This document shows positions 27,360 to 35,525 of a DNA stretch of 64,000 nt, one piece after another. How positions within the stretch are numbered: the stretch's first letter is position 1; the number at the start of each line of letters is the position of its first letter. The notes under the pieces were generated by a model, which saw nothing but the letters and a program-made list of their open reading frames with translations, did not search any database and was not told where the DNA came from. Source of the DNA: Onthovicinus sp900555545 (GTDB lineage: Bacteria; Bacillota; Clostridia; Oscillospirales; Acutalibacteraceae); NCBI GenBank assembly GCA_949296915.1, contig CASFPX010000012.1:1-64000 (forward strand). The letters run 5' to 3'. The position numbers and the translations under genes are program-made.

Positions 27360-27744
27360 AGGCGGTTTCCATAATTTCCCGCTGAAGTCTTTTTGGCAGC
27401 TTTTCAAACACGAGGCGGTAGGAAGATGCGCATAGCTGACAAATCATATCATGCGGTAATTTCCCACCCAGCTCCAGGGAGATCCAGCGGCGCTTATCAG
27501 TATAAAACCCCGGCAGAATCTCCGCATATTGGCTGCGTAGGAATTCCGATTCCAAGGGGTCGCACTTCAGTGTGAGCAGATCCTTCCCCGCATAGCGTGC
27601 GTCATATTGACCGCCCGGGTGCAGCAACGCTGCGAATAGATGTCCGCCCACTTGGTATCGCATCCACTGCCATTCGATTTTATAATCTCGTGTGGCCCCC
27701 GGCATGGAGAGCAGATAGGCGTCCAGCCAGCCGTACTGCTCCAC
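27358..27744 (-). CDS. MmcQ/YjbR-family protein
   Basis: This 128-residue protein fits the MmcQ/YjbR (DUF419) family, with a CyaY-like fold: PGATRDYKIEWQWMRYQVGG near the start, LTLKCDP, and RRWISLELGGKLPHDMICQL. Family members are small and of unclear function; DNA binding has been suggested. Start is a GTG at 27744, two bases after the stop of the cytidylate-kinase-like gene, so they are coupled. Confidence 0.82.
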   Translation of the reverse strand: MEQYGWLDAYLLSMPGATRDYKIEWQWMRYQVGGHLFAALLHPGGQYDARYAGKDLLTLKCDPLESEFLRSQYAEILPGFYTDKRRWISLELGGKLPHDMICQLCASSYRLVFEKLPKRLQREIMETA

Positions 27745-27746
27745 GG

Positions 27747-28376
27747 TCAGGCCTCCCAGTCGATCTCATCCGGATGATCCTCGTGCGCCTCAATAATCAT
27801 ATCCACACACCGGCCGATGCCGAGCGCGCTGCTGTCCAGGCAGAGGTGATAGTTCTGGGAGACACCCCAGTCCTGCCCGGTGTAGCGTTTGTAGTGCAGC
27901 TTGCGTTTTTTGTCCTTCTCCTCCAGACGCTTGCGCGGGCTGGCTGGCTTTTCTCCGTATTTTTTGACAATCCGCTCGGCGCGGGCCCGCATGTCAGCAT
28001 GAACATAGACGTTCAGGCAGTTGTCGTGATCCTTCAGGATGTAATCTGCGCACCGGCCGACAATCACGCAATTGCCCTTTTTGGCAATCTCTCGAATCAC
28101 CTTGTATTGTGTGGCCCACAGGTAGTCATCGTTGGACAGCCCACCTGTCACAGCATCCACCCCTCGAACGGAAAATGCATACGCCAGCCAACTCTTGACC
28201 GGGGCATATTCGCCCTCCTGTTCAATATATTTCTCGTCAAATCCGGTCTCTTCGGCCACCTTTTTGACGAGTTCCCCGTCATAGAAATCGTACCCCAGCC
28301 GTTGCGCCACAAGCCGGCCGATTGTTCTGCCTCCGCTGCCGAATTCACGACTGATTGTGATGATGTTTTTCTCCAT
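27747..28376 (-). CDS. Cytidylate kinase-like family protein
   Basis: The 209-residue product starts with ITISREFGSGGRTIGRLVAQRLGYDFYD, the P-loop form (GSGGRTIG) of the cytidylate-kinase-like family, and has GNCVIVGRCADYIL and VYVHADMRARAERI. True Cmk proteins use GPAGAGKS, so the substrate may differ; many Clostridia carry several such paralogues. A promoter with 17-bp spacing lies upstream (28415-28443). Confidence 0.88.
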   Translation of the reverse strand: MEKNIITISREFGSGGRTIGRLVAQRLGYDFYDGELVKKVAEETGFDEKYIEQEGEYAPVKSWLAYAFSVRGVDAVTGGLSNDDYLWATQYKVIREIAKKGNCVIVGRCADYILKDHDNCLNVYVHADMRARAERIVKKYGEKPASPRKRLEEKDKKRKLHYKRYTGQDWGVSQNYHLCLDSSALGIGRCVDMIIEAHEDHPDEIDWEA

Positions 28377-28414
28377 CGTGCTTCGCCTCCGAATCCATGG
28401 TAGTATCCACGTTT

Positions 28415-28443
28415 ATCATACCACAAATGACCTATAATTGTAA
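28415..28443 (-). promoter_or_regulatory. Promoter of the cytidylate-kinase-like operon
   Basis: On the minus strand TTACAA (28443-28438) and TATGAT (28420-28415) are 17 bp apart. Confidence 0.6.
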
Positions 28444-28730
28444 GTGTAAAATAATATTTTTTGATATAATTTACATATAATTCGTGCGATATGCACAGGG
28501 GATCTCACCGATGTCTGGTTTTTGAATCAACCGTGGGATAATTTTAGAGGGAAAACTATGCTTTGACAGGAGAGAGGGGAGAAACATATCAGATAATATC
28601 GTTCTGGAGAAATTGGTCAAAATGATGATTTTCAAATGAGTTGTAACCGGTTTGCCTGTTTTTTGTATTGTATATTATGTAAGGGGTAAAACAAAACTGG
28701 ATGCATGGAGCCCCCGGAGGTATCCATGCA
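28444..28730. other. AT-rich intergenic stretch without a supported gene
   Basis: No open frame with a ribosome site is seen. Near the right end an inverted repeat (ATGCATGGA at 28701-28709 with 28723-28731) has a GC-rich loop; it lies past the terminator of the XRE gene. TTGACA at 28563 has no -10 at proper distance. Confidence 0.5.
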
Positions 28731-28775
28731 TAAAAAAACAGGAAAGGCTGGCCCCTTTCCTGTACGCGTTTTTTG
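28731..28775. terminator. Terminator of the XRE regulator gene
   Basis: ACAGGAAAGG (28738-28747) pairs with 28754-28763. On the minus strand it is followed by TTTTTTTA; on the plus strand by ACGCGTTTTTT, so it can act both ways. Confidence 0.8.
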
Positions 28776-28791
28776 TTCTCATTTCTGAGCA

Positions 28792-29283
28792 TTAGTTGGA
28801 AGAATCCTGGCTGGGATTTTCCGGATTGGAGCGGGCAGAACGGTGCTTTGCTCTCGTCTTGGTCAGAGGTGGGAACAAATTATTTTCCCCCTTCATATAT
28901 TCGGTGCACCGCTGGTGGACAAACTCCAGGACAGCGTCGCGGTCCGGAACAATCCTCCACTGAACGATCATCGCGCGCTCCCGATCGGAGAGCGTGAGGA
29001 ACGTCTCGTCAAAAATAGATGTGGGCGGTTCTGCATTGGCGATATCCGATTCGTACTGCTTTACCTGATCCTGGAGCTCTGTCTCCGGGAAGAGCAAATA
29101 GTCTGTGCTCACATGGAACAGCTTGGCCAGGCGCGCCAGGTTGTAGATATCCGGCTTGGCCCGGTTGATCTCATAGCAGCAGTATGCCGAACGGTCAATC
29201 CCCAAAAAGTCGGCGATTTCCGCCTGTGAAAGGCCGACAAGTGTGCGAAGCGATTTGAGCTTCTCTCCCAATGTGCTGTTCAT
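28792..29283 (-). CDS. XRE-family transcriptional regulator
   Basis: The 163-residue protein has an N-terminal HTH (LGEKLKSLRTLVGLSQAEIADFLGIDRSAYCCYEINRAKPD, then LFHVSTDYLL), followed by an acidic middle and a basic, disordered tail (KTRAKHRSARSNPENP). It begins with ATG at 29283 behind AAGGGGA. Its own promoter lies about 250 bp upstream, leaving an unusually long leader. Confidence 0.9.
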   Translation of the reverse strand: MNSTLGEKLKSLRTLVGLSQAEIADFLGIDRSAYCCYEINRAKPDIYNLARLAKLFHVSTDYLLFPETELQDQVKQYESDIANAEPPTSIFDETFLTLSDRERAMIVQWRIVPDRDAVLEFVHQRCTEYMKGENNLFPPLTKTRAKHRSARSNPENPSQDSSN

Positions 29284-29534
29284 TACCGATCCCCTTCTTA
29301 CATTAAATTGATATAGGTTATCTCATTGTAGACGGGCAATGCCTGCACCGTCTTCCACTGGTGTACCGGAAGCGCTTATACGGGTATTCAATCAACGATC
29401 ATTGTTCTGGCAGCATTGTCTGTTGCCGATGGATTTAGTGGTGAAACCCTCCTGATAGGATCATTCCTTGATCACCTCATTCCGTTCCGGCGCTCACAAA
29501 GCAGTGGATATGATTCAATAAGTTTCCCCTCTTT

Positions 29535-29563
29535 ATTCTATTTCATTTAAAAACACAAGTCAA
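29535..29563 (-). promoter_or_regulatory. Strong promoter of the XRE regulator gene
   Basis: On the minus strand TTGACT (29563-29558) and TAGAAT (29540-29535) have 17-bp spacing. The start site would be near 29528, giving a 245-nt leader with a GATCA/TGATC inverted repeat near 29465 but no recognised riboswitch. The rest of 29284-29700 shows no gene. Confidence 0.65.
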
Positions 29564-29700
29564 TACATTTTAATACAATTACAAACAAGATATTTTATAA
29601 AACTTGTATAAAATCTGTCTCCGCGATGTCACCACCCGTTTTTTCTGCATAGTATGGCAGGGGCGTATAGCCCCAGACTACTACACGTAGGAGGAAAATA

Positions 29701-31083
29701 ATGGGTATTACCAATTCGAATAAACAGATCAGCGTGGACCGCATAGACTGCACCGGCGGCCTGCGGGTGACATTGGCGCTTGCGGCTGCACCGGACATCT
29801 CATCCAACCCGACGGATATCGTCCTGGTTCTGGATCGGTCCGGCAGTATGTCGGGAACCCCGCTTGACAATCTCAAGATTGGGGCCGAAACTTTTATTGA
29901 TATCATTGACGAGTCGACGGATGGCACCCAGGATGGCAACATCGGCTCAGGGAGCAGGATCGGTATCGTCAGTTTTGCGGATACGGCCACGGCAAATACG
30001 CAACTGATCACATCGGTATCGGATCTGAAAGCGGCTGTAGACAGCCTGACAGCGGGCGGTTCCACCAATCACGCTGCAGCCTTTACACAGGCTGTGCAGC
30101 TGTTTGATCCCGCATCTGCGAATGCAAAAGTCATCGTCATGTTTACCGATGGCAAGACAACTGCAGGACCGCCTCCGGCTCCGGTGGCGGCAGCGGCGCG
30201 CGCATCAGGGATTGTGATCTACTGTATCGGTCTGGTTGGGGCCGACGGCATTGACGTCAACGTACTCAATGACTGGGCGTCAGATCCGGACGCATCCCAT
30301 GTCGCCGTGACGCCTGACGCCGCTGATTTAGAGCAGATATTTGCCGATCTGGCGGCAAACATCTCCAAGCCAGGCGCAACAAATATCGTGATTGATGAGA
30401 TTGTTAACGCAGATTTTACCATTACAAATGTTGTTCCCCCCACAAAGGGGACGGCAATGATGGTGAACGCCAATACGTTGCAGTGGCGGATTCCTGAGCT
30501 CGGCGTAACCGGAAATGAAGGCGCTACCCTGGAATTTGTCATCCGTCACACGGCGCAGACTACCGGTACCAAGCTTGTCAATCAATCGATCACTTATTCG
30601 GATACGGAGGGGAACGTTGTCACATTCCCGGCGCCCTCTGTCACAGTGGACTGTGGAGTTGTTGTGAACCCGGAGCCGTGCCCGGTTCCTGTGGAGGTTA
30701 CAGTTGGCGGGTGCCAGGATTCCATGGTGATGGATTTGGGTAATACGCTTCTGGAGTCCCCGGGCCGCATTATTCAACTGAGCGTGACAGTCCGGAATGT
30801 CTGCCCCGGCAAACGGGTTGCCCTGGCCGTCATTTTGACGGAGGTAGATCCCAGTGGTGGGGAATATCCGCGTGGGATGAAGACCCTTACACTGCCGGCA
30901 CACAGCGCGCCCACATGCAGGGATATTTTGGTTCGTTGCATTAAATTTGTGCTGCCGGAGGATTTGAATGTGTCCGGAGGTGAGCCCACAGCGATGTGCG
31001 GTGTGCGGAATCTGCGGGTGCGCCTAATCGCCCACAACATTGATACGGATTTCAGATGCTGCGACGCCGTTGTCACTGTTTAA
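29701..31083 (+). CDS. von Willebrand factor A domain protein
   Basis: This 460-residue protein has a vWA domain (about 35-225) with an intact metal site DRSGSMSG, a later Thr segment (AGGSTNHAAA) and FTDGKTTAG. A beta-rich middle domain follows (about 230-330), then a cysteine-rich C-terminal domain (CPVPVEVTVGGCQ, VCPGKRVALAVILTEVD, KFVLPEDL, DFRCCDAVV). No signal peptide or membrane anchor is seen. Related proteins are frequent in Clostridia but their role is unknown; a coat or surface assembly function would be a guess. AGGAGG precedes the ATG. Confidence 0.85.
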   Translation: MGITNSNKQISVDRIDCTGGLRVTLALAAAPDISSNPTDIVLVLDRSGSMSGTPLDNLKIGAETFIDIIDESTDGTQDGNIGSGSRIGIVSFADTATANTQLITSVSDLKAAVDSLTAGGSTNHAAAFTQAVQLFDPASANAKVIVMFTDGKTTAGPPPAPVAAAARASGIVIYCIGLVGADGIDVNVLNDWASDPDASHVAVTPDAADLEQIFADLAANISKPGATNIVIDEIVNADFTITNVVPPTKGTAMMVNANTLQWRIPELGVTGNEGATLEFVIRHTAQTTGTKLVNQSITYSDTEGNVVTFPAPSVTVDCGVVVNPEPCPVPVEVTVGGCQDSMVMDLGNTLLESPGRIIQLSVTVRNVCPGKRVALAVILTEVDPSGGEYPRGMKTLTLPAHSAPTCRDILVRCIKFVLPEDLNVSGGEPTAMCGVRNLRVRLIAHNIDTDFRCCDAVVTV

Positions 31084-31115
31084 AGGAGTGGGATTCACTA
31101 CAGGAATTATGATGA

Positions 31116-31151
31116 AAAAGAGCGGCCCGCGCCATCCGGCGCGGGCCGCTT
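31116..31151. terminator. Terminator between the vWA and NSS genes
   Basis: AGCGGCCCGCGCC (31121-31133) pairs with 31138-31150. On the minus strand the hairpin is followed by CTTTTTCATC, serving the NSS transporter gene. Confidence 0.8.
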
Positions 31152-31165
31152 GTACTGTAAATCAA

Positions 31166-32563
31166 TCAGGCAAAAAATTTATTCCAATATCCAAAAATAA
31201 AAATAATGAACACAATCAATGGTAGAATCCACTTGGCATACCAGCGCACGGAGGAGGGGAACTTCAGACCATTGCCGGTATTTGCCTCCTGAAGGAAGTT
31301 TTTCCAGCCCCAGCCACGCTTGGAGACGCAGAATAGCAGATAGACCACAGAGCCGATCGGCAGCAAATTGTCGGAGATCAGGAAATCCTCCAGATCCTGG
31401 ATTGTCGTCCCAGCGCCCAGCGGCTGGAAACCGGACAACACGTTAAAGCCGAGCACGCATGGAATGGACAACACAAGGATCAAAATCAAGTTGACCAGCA
31501 CCGCTTTCCGGCGGCTCCAGTTCCACTTATCCATCGCGAAGCTGATAATATTTTCAAATACGGCAATAATCGTGGAAAGTGCCGCAAAGGACATGAATAT
31601 GAAAAATAGCGTGCCCCAGATACGCCCACCGGGCATGGCGTTAAACACATTGGGGAGTGTGATGAAAATCAGCGACGGGCCAGAGTCAGGCTGTACGTTG
31701 AACGCGAAGCAGGCCGGGAAGATGATCAATCCGGACGTAAATGCGACCAATGTGTCCAGCACTCCCACGCGCACTGCCTCACCGGCGAGGGCCCGCTCTT
31801 TGCCAATGTAACTGCCAAAGATGGCCAGCGCGCCAATCCCGAGGGAGAGTGTAAAGAATGCCTGTCCCATCGCGGCATAGATGGCCTCAAAGAGAACCAG
31901 ATTCCCCTCCGAATCGTACATCAAATTGTGAAAATTCGGCTTGAGATAGAAGGATAGGCCCTCGGCGGCTCCATCCAGTGTGACGGACCGAACTGCCAGG
32001 ATCACCATAACGGCCAGTAGACAGATCATCATGACCTTGTTGACCTTTTCCACCCCGTTGCGCAACCCAAAGGAACAGACAAACATGCATAATACTACGG
32101 TAATGACCATCCATAACCCCATGGTCCACGGTTCGCCCAGCATATTCTGGAATTCCTGGCCGACACCGGCGGTATCCAGTCCCACAAAATCCCCGCGCGC
32201 CATTTTGACACAGTAATACATCAGCCAGCCACCGATCGTGGTGTAGAACATCATTAGCAAATAATTGCCCGCAATGCCAAACCAACTGTAAATATGCCAT
32301 TTTGTCCCTTTGGGTTCCAGTACATTGAAAGAACGAGCAATGCTTTTCTGGCTGGCACGGCCCACGGAAAATTCCATCGTCATGATCGGCAGGCCCATGA
32401 TGATCAGGAATACCAGATAGATCAACACGAATGCGGCGCCGCCGTATTGACCCGTGATATAGGGGAAGCGCCAAACGTTTCCTAGGCCGATCGCACATCC
32501 GGCGGAAATCAGTAAAAATCCCAGTCGGGAGGCAAAACCCTCCCGCTGTTTTGTCTCGGACAT
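31166..32563 (-). CDS. Neurotransmitter:sodium symporter-family transporter
   Basis: The 465-residue protein shows the NSS signature in helix 1 (GFLLISAGCAIGLGNVWRFPYITGQYGGAAFVLIYL) with the unwound-helix residues that bind Na+ and amino acid. About eleven or twelve helices follow, including the PALxFITLP segment of helix 6 (SGPSLIFITLPNVF). Bacterial members take up amino acids such as Trp or Tyr with sodium. AGGAGGAG precedes the ATG. It stands alone between two terminator-bounded regions. Confidence 0.93.
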   Translation of the reverse strand: MSETKQREGFASRLGFLLISAGCAIGLGNVWRFPYITGQYGGAAFVLIYLVFLIIMGLPIMTMEFSVGRASQKSIARSFNVLEPKGTKWHIYSWFGIAGNYLLMMFYTTIGGWLMYYCVKMARGDFVGLDTAGVGQEFQNMLGEPWTMGLWMVITVVLCMFVCSFGLRNGVEKVNKVMMICLLAVMVILAVRSVTLDGAAEGLSFYLKPNFHNLMYDSEGNLVLFEAIYAAMGQAFFTLSLGIGALAIFGSYIGKERALAGEAVRVGVLDTLVAFTSGLIIFPACFAFNVQPDSGPSLIFITLPNVFNAMPGGRIWGTLFFIFMSFAALSTIIAVFENIISFAMDKWNWSRRKAVLVNLILILVLSIPCVLGFNVLSGFQPLGAGTTIQDLEDFLISDNLLPIGSVVYLLFCVSKRGWGWKNFLQEANTGNGLKFPSSVRWYAKWILPLIVFIIFIFGYWNKFFA

Positions 32564-32626
32564 AATGTCTCCTCCTCAAACCCTCAATTTATAGGTATAG
32601 CAAATAGATTTTTAAAGCCGTTGCTT

Positions 32627-33028
32627 TTACGCAGGGTACAACCGATGCCATTCCTTCTGAATTTGTACCAGAATAGGTTGATCTGCCGGGCAGAATTCGT
32701 AATTTTTAATCTCCTCCGGCGTGATCCATGCAAGAGCACAGTGCTCAAGCATCTGGGGCCGACCAGCGGCAATTTGAGCCCGATACAGTGTCAGATGAAC
32801 GGTCATATCCGGATATTCATGTATCACCTGCATGAATACCCCGCCAGTATCTATAGTGATCCCCAATTCCTCCCGGCACTCACGGATAAGCGCCTGTTCT
32901 TTCGCCTCGCCGGGCTCCACTTTGCCGCCCACGAATTCCCACAACAGGGCCCGCGATTTACCGGCCGGCCTGCGGCAGATCGAAAAGCGCCCTTTCTCCA
33001 AGATCAGGGCGGCTACAACTTCTGTCAT
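32627..33028 (-). CDS. MutT-type Nudix hydrolase
   Basis: The 133-residue product has a complete Nudix box, GGKVEPGEAKEQALIRECREELGI (about 38-61), and the WEFVGGKVE context of (8-oxo-)dGTP diphosphatases, which clear oxidised nucleotides. I start it at the ATG at 33028, whose ribosome site GGAGGGGG lies within the end of the upstream gene; start and stop overlap as ATGA, so translation is coupled. Confidence 0.9.
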   Translation of the reverse strand: MTEVVAALILEKGRFSICRRPAGKSRALLWEFVGGKVEPGEAKEQALIRECREELGITIDTGGVFMQVIHEYPDMTVHLTLYRAQIAAGRPQMLEHCALAWITPEEIKNYEFCPADQPILVQIQKEWHRLYPA

Positions 33029-33396
33029 CGTGCAGCCCCCTCCGGCGGATTTTTCAGCTGTGCCCATGTGTCCTCCCGAAAGCCGACCAGCACGCGATCC
33101 CCATCAATCAAAAGGGGTCGCTTGACCAACATCCCGTCGGTGGCAAGCAGATCCAGCTGCTCCTGTTCACTCATCTGTGGCAATCGCTCCTTCAATCGTA
33201 GGGATTTATAGAGCTGACCACTCGTATTGAAAAATCGCTTCAGCGGCAGGCCGCTCTTCTCCCACCACAGCTTCAGCTCCGCCGCAGTCGGCGGATTCTC
33301 CCGAATGTGGCGATCCACATAGTGAAAACCGTTGCTATTCAACCAACGTCTGGCCTTTTGGCAGGTGGAGCATTGGGGGTATTCGATAAAGAGCAT
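33025..33396 (-). CDS. ArsC/Spx-family thioredoxin-fold protein
   Basis: This 123-residue protein matches the ArsC/YffB/Spx family: FIEYPQCSTCQKARRWLNSNG with a CxxC pair, then the GLPLKRFFNTSG segment and KRPLLIDGDRVLVGF near the end. It has Lys-Arg-Pro rather than the arsenate-reductase anion-binding arrangement, so a redox or regulator role is equally possible. ATG at 33396 follows GGAGGTG. It is coupled to mutT, suggesting an oxidative-stress pair. Confidence 0.82.
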   Translation of the reverse strand: MLFIEYPQCSTCQKARRWLNSNGFHYVDRHIRENPPTAAELKLWWEKSGLPLKRFFNTSGQLYKSLRLKERLPQMSEQEQLDLLATDGMLVKRPLLIDGDRVLVGFREDTWAQLKNPPEGAAR

Positions 33397-33475
33397 GACC
33401 GCACCTCCGTGCATCTGTATTAATAACTTTTATTATATCAGAAATTTTGTCAAAAGAAAAGTGACCAACAAATGT

Positions 33476-33506
33476 GGCAGGGCAGCGGAAACCGCTGCCC
33501 TGCCAC
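33476..33506. terminator. Strong hairpin downstream of the NmrA-like gene
   Basis: A perfect 14-bp stem (TGGCAGGGCAGCGG with its complement, loop AAA). No clear T-run follows on either strand, so it may be a terminator or an mRNA-stabilising hairpin. Confidence 0.5.
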
Positions 33507-33549
33507 TGCGAAGTTATTTAGAACAAATGAAAATTTGTCCACTGATTGA

Positions 33550-34494
33550 TTAGTCGTCCTTGGAGTGGCGCGCTCCAATCTGGAATTCGTCGGAGTGTGC
33601 AAACATATAGGCGACTGTAATCGGGGTATCTCCAGTTAATTCCTGGAAATCCCGTGTAAAGGTATCCATCTTGCCAAGTCGGATCGCCTGGGCAAAGGTT
33701 ACCATGCCGTCCGAGGAAAATGGAGCCTCGGAGCCCTCCTGGAACTGGCCGTCTGTTGTGCGCGGGACACCCATCGCATCAAAAATCTGATAGTTTTCCT
33801 CGTCTGTGATCTCCTGATAGGTGACGTGGTTGCCCGTCTGTTCGTTGCCAATCTGTACAAATTCAGAGATTGTCATCAGCTCGGCGCCGTTGATGTCAAA
33901 AATGTGACGCGGGTACTCGCCGCCGCGGACAAGCGCATAGGCTACCGCCTTGGCGCAGTCTTTGCGGGAGATATAGGCCATCTTGCCGTCGCCCTGGGAG
34001 TTCTTCAGTACGCCGTCCCCCTTGACGTAGGTATAGTAGTTGGTAATCATCGCCTCGGCATACTGGGAATTGCGCAGGAAGATATAATCAAGGCCGGCAT
34101 CCTTGATGTAATTTTCTGTGTAGATGTGATCCTTTTTCTCCACACTGGGGTTCGTCTCATCTGCCGCATTGACAAGGGATGTATAGATGATCTGCTTTAC
34201 ACCTGCGGCCTTGGCTGCATCCACGGCATTGCGGTGCGCACGCTGGCGCTTGGGACCGACAAACGGCATGGAGATCAGCGCTAAACGGTCTGCCCCCTGG
34301 AAGGCCTCTGTCAGTCCATCGATTCGATTAAAATCCGTCACATGTGTTTCGATCCCCTGGTCCGCATACGGCTGGAGCGCTGCCTCACTGTACCCACAGA
34401 GGATCACATTTTCCTTGTCTGTTAGGGTGAGCAGTACCTTGGCGGCCTCTGCGCCCAGATTTCCGTCCACACCGGTGAGTAAAAGCTTGCCCAT
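33550..34494 (-). CDS. NmrA-like atypical SDR oxidoreductase
   Basis: The 314-residue protein starts with the dinucleotide-binding motif LLTGVDGNLGAEAAKVL, then YTSLVNAADETNPSVEKKDHIYTENYIKDAGLDYIFLRNSQYAE and a substrate domain. This resembles the QorB/NmrA group of NAD(P)H-dependent quinone reductases or redox sensors. The catalytic Tyr-Lys pair of classical SDRs is not conserved. ATG at 34494 has AGGAGGT upstream. It lies downstream of a LysR gene on the same strand. Confidence 0.85.
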   Translation of the reverse strand: MGKLLLTGVDGNLGAEAAKVLLTLTDKENVILCGYSEAALQPYADQGIETHVTDFNRIDGLTEAFQGADRLALISMPFVGPKRQRAHRNAVDAAKAAGVKQIIYTSLVNAADETNPSVEKKDHIYTENYIKDAGLDYIFLRNSQYAEAMITNYYTYVKGDGVLKNSQGDGKMAYISRKDCAKAVAYALVRGGEYPRHIFDINGAELMTISEFVQIGNEQTGNHVTYQEITDEENYQIFDAMGVPRTTDGQFQEGSEAPFSSDGMVTFAQAIRLGKMDTFTRDFQELTGDTPITVAYMFAHSDEFQIGARHSKDD

Positions 34495-34627
34495 CAAAAA
34501 GACCTCCTATAATTTTATTTTCCGCCCACTGGGCGGTTATCTTTGTTTCCATCCCTATCATACAACACAGGAGGCGCTTTTATCCAATAGAAAAACAGAA
34601 TACCCTATTTCAAAACACAAACGCCGG

Positions 34628-35512
34628 TCATTGATCATCCAGTGTATCCCAGAACAGCTGAACTGCGGGATTTTCCGAGTGGCGTATACAGGCGAGCTCG
34701 ATCTGAAAGGTGTGGTTAAAATCCCGCACGGGGATCAGACGGATGTTGCCGTTAAAGTCCACTAAATTGTAGTTGTCCGGTGCAAAACCGATCAGATTTT
34801 CCGTGATGATGAGCAGCATCTCCGTCTCCAGATCCGGTACGGTCTTGACAATATTGGGGATATATCCGGTGCTGCGCGTCTTCTCCTCCATAATACGGAA
34901 AGAATCCCCGATCGATTCAGGGCTGAGCATAATCAACGGGTAGCGGTACAGCTCCTCCATTCCAATTTCATCGGCATGAAAGAGCGGATGGTTTTTTCCC
35001 ACAAGGGCGGCATACTTCCCCGCGTAGAGTGTCCGGGTGCGCAACAGGGGGGAAGGGGGAAAAGCGGAGTCGATGCAGATGGCAAGGTCGTATACATTTT
35101 TTTCCAGTCCTTCGGCCAGATCGCGGATCAGTACCTTGCTCAGCACGAGCGCCACATGCGGGTGGCGCTTTTTAAAGGCGTCCACTACCGGCAGGAGGGA
35201 CTGGATTTCCACCATGGAGGCGTAGGCGATACGCAGGGTGAGTTCCCGATTCTGCTGGAAGTGCTCCATTTTCATCCGCATATTGCCGTATTGTTCCCAC
35301 AGGATCTTGGCCTCCTGATAGAAGAGTTCGCCCGCCGGGGTGGGACGTACCGGGGTGACCGTGCGGTCAAATAGCTTCAGGCGGAACTCATTCTCCAGCG
35401 CGTGGATGTACTGGGTGACCGAGGTCTGGGAGATATAATTTTTGCGGGCGGTCTCCGTATAGTTACCGCACTCGTAGAGATCAATAAAATATTTGAGCTT
35501 TTCGATATGCAT
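34628..35512 (-). CDS. LysR-family transcriptional regulator
   Basis: The 294-residue protein has the N-terminal winged HTH (MHIEKLKYFIDLYECGNYTETARKNYISQTSVTQYIHALENEFRLKLFDR) and a periplasmic-binding-like effector domain. The ATG at 35512 fits the family start; upstream codons overlap the glucosidase gene. It begins 14 bp after that gene and may regulate it or the NmrA-like gene downstream. Confidence 0.92.
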   Translation of the reverse strand: MHIEKLKYFIDLYECGNYTETARKNYISQTSVTQYIHALENEFRLKLFDRTVTPVRPTPAGELFYQEAKILWEQYGNMRMKMEHFQQNRELTLRIAYASMVEIQSLLPVVDAFKKRHPHVALVLSKVLIRDLAEGLEKNVYDLAICIDSAFPPSPLLRTRTLYAGKYAALVGKNHPLFHADEIGMEELYRYPLIMLSPESIGDSFRIMEEKTRSTGYIPNIVKTVPDLETEMLLIITENLIGFAPDNYNLVDFNGNIRLIPVRDFNHTFQIELACIRHSENPAVQLFWDTLDDQ

Positions 35513-35525
35513 CCGCAAGGCCCCC

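Noticed and set aside
28563..28597. TTGACA with GATAAT as a promoter in the 28.4-28.8 kb gap
   Set aside because: The spacing is 23 bp, too long, and no gene follows on that strand.
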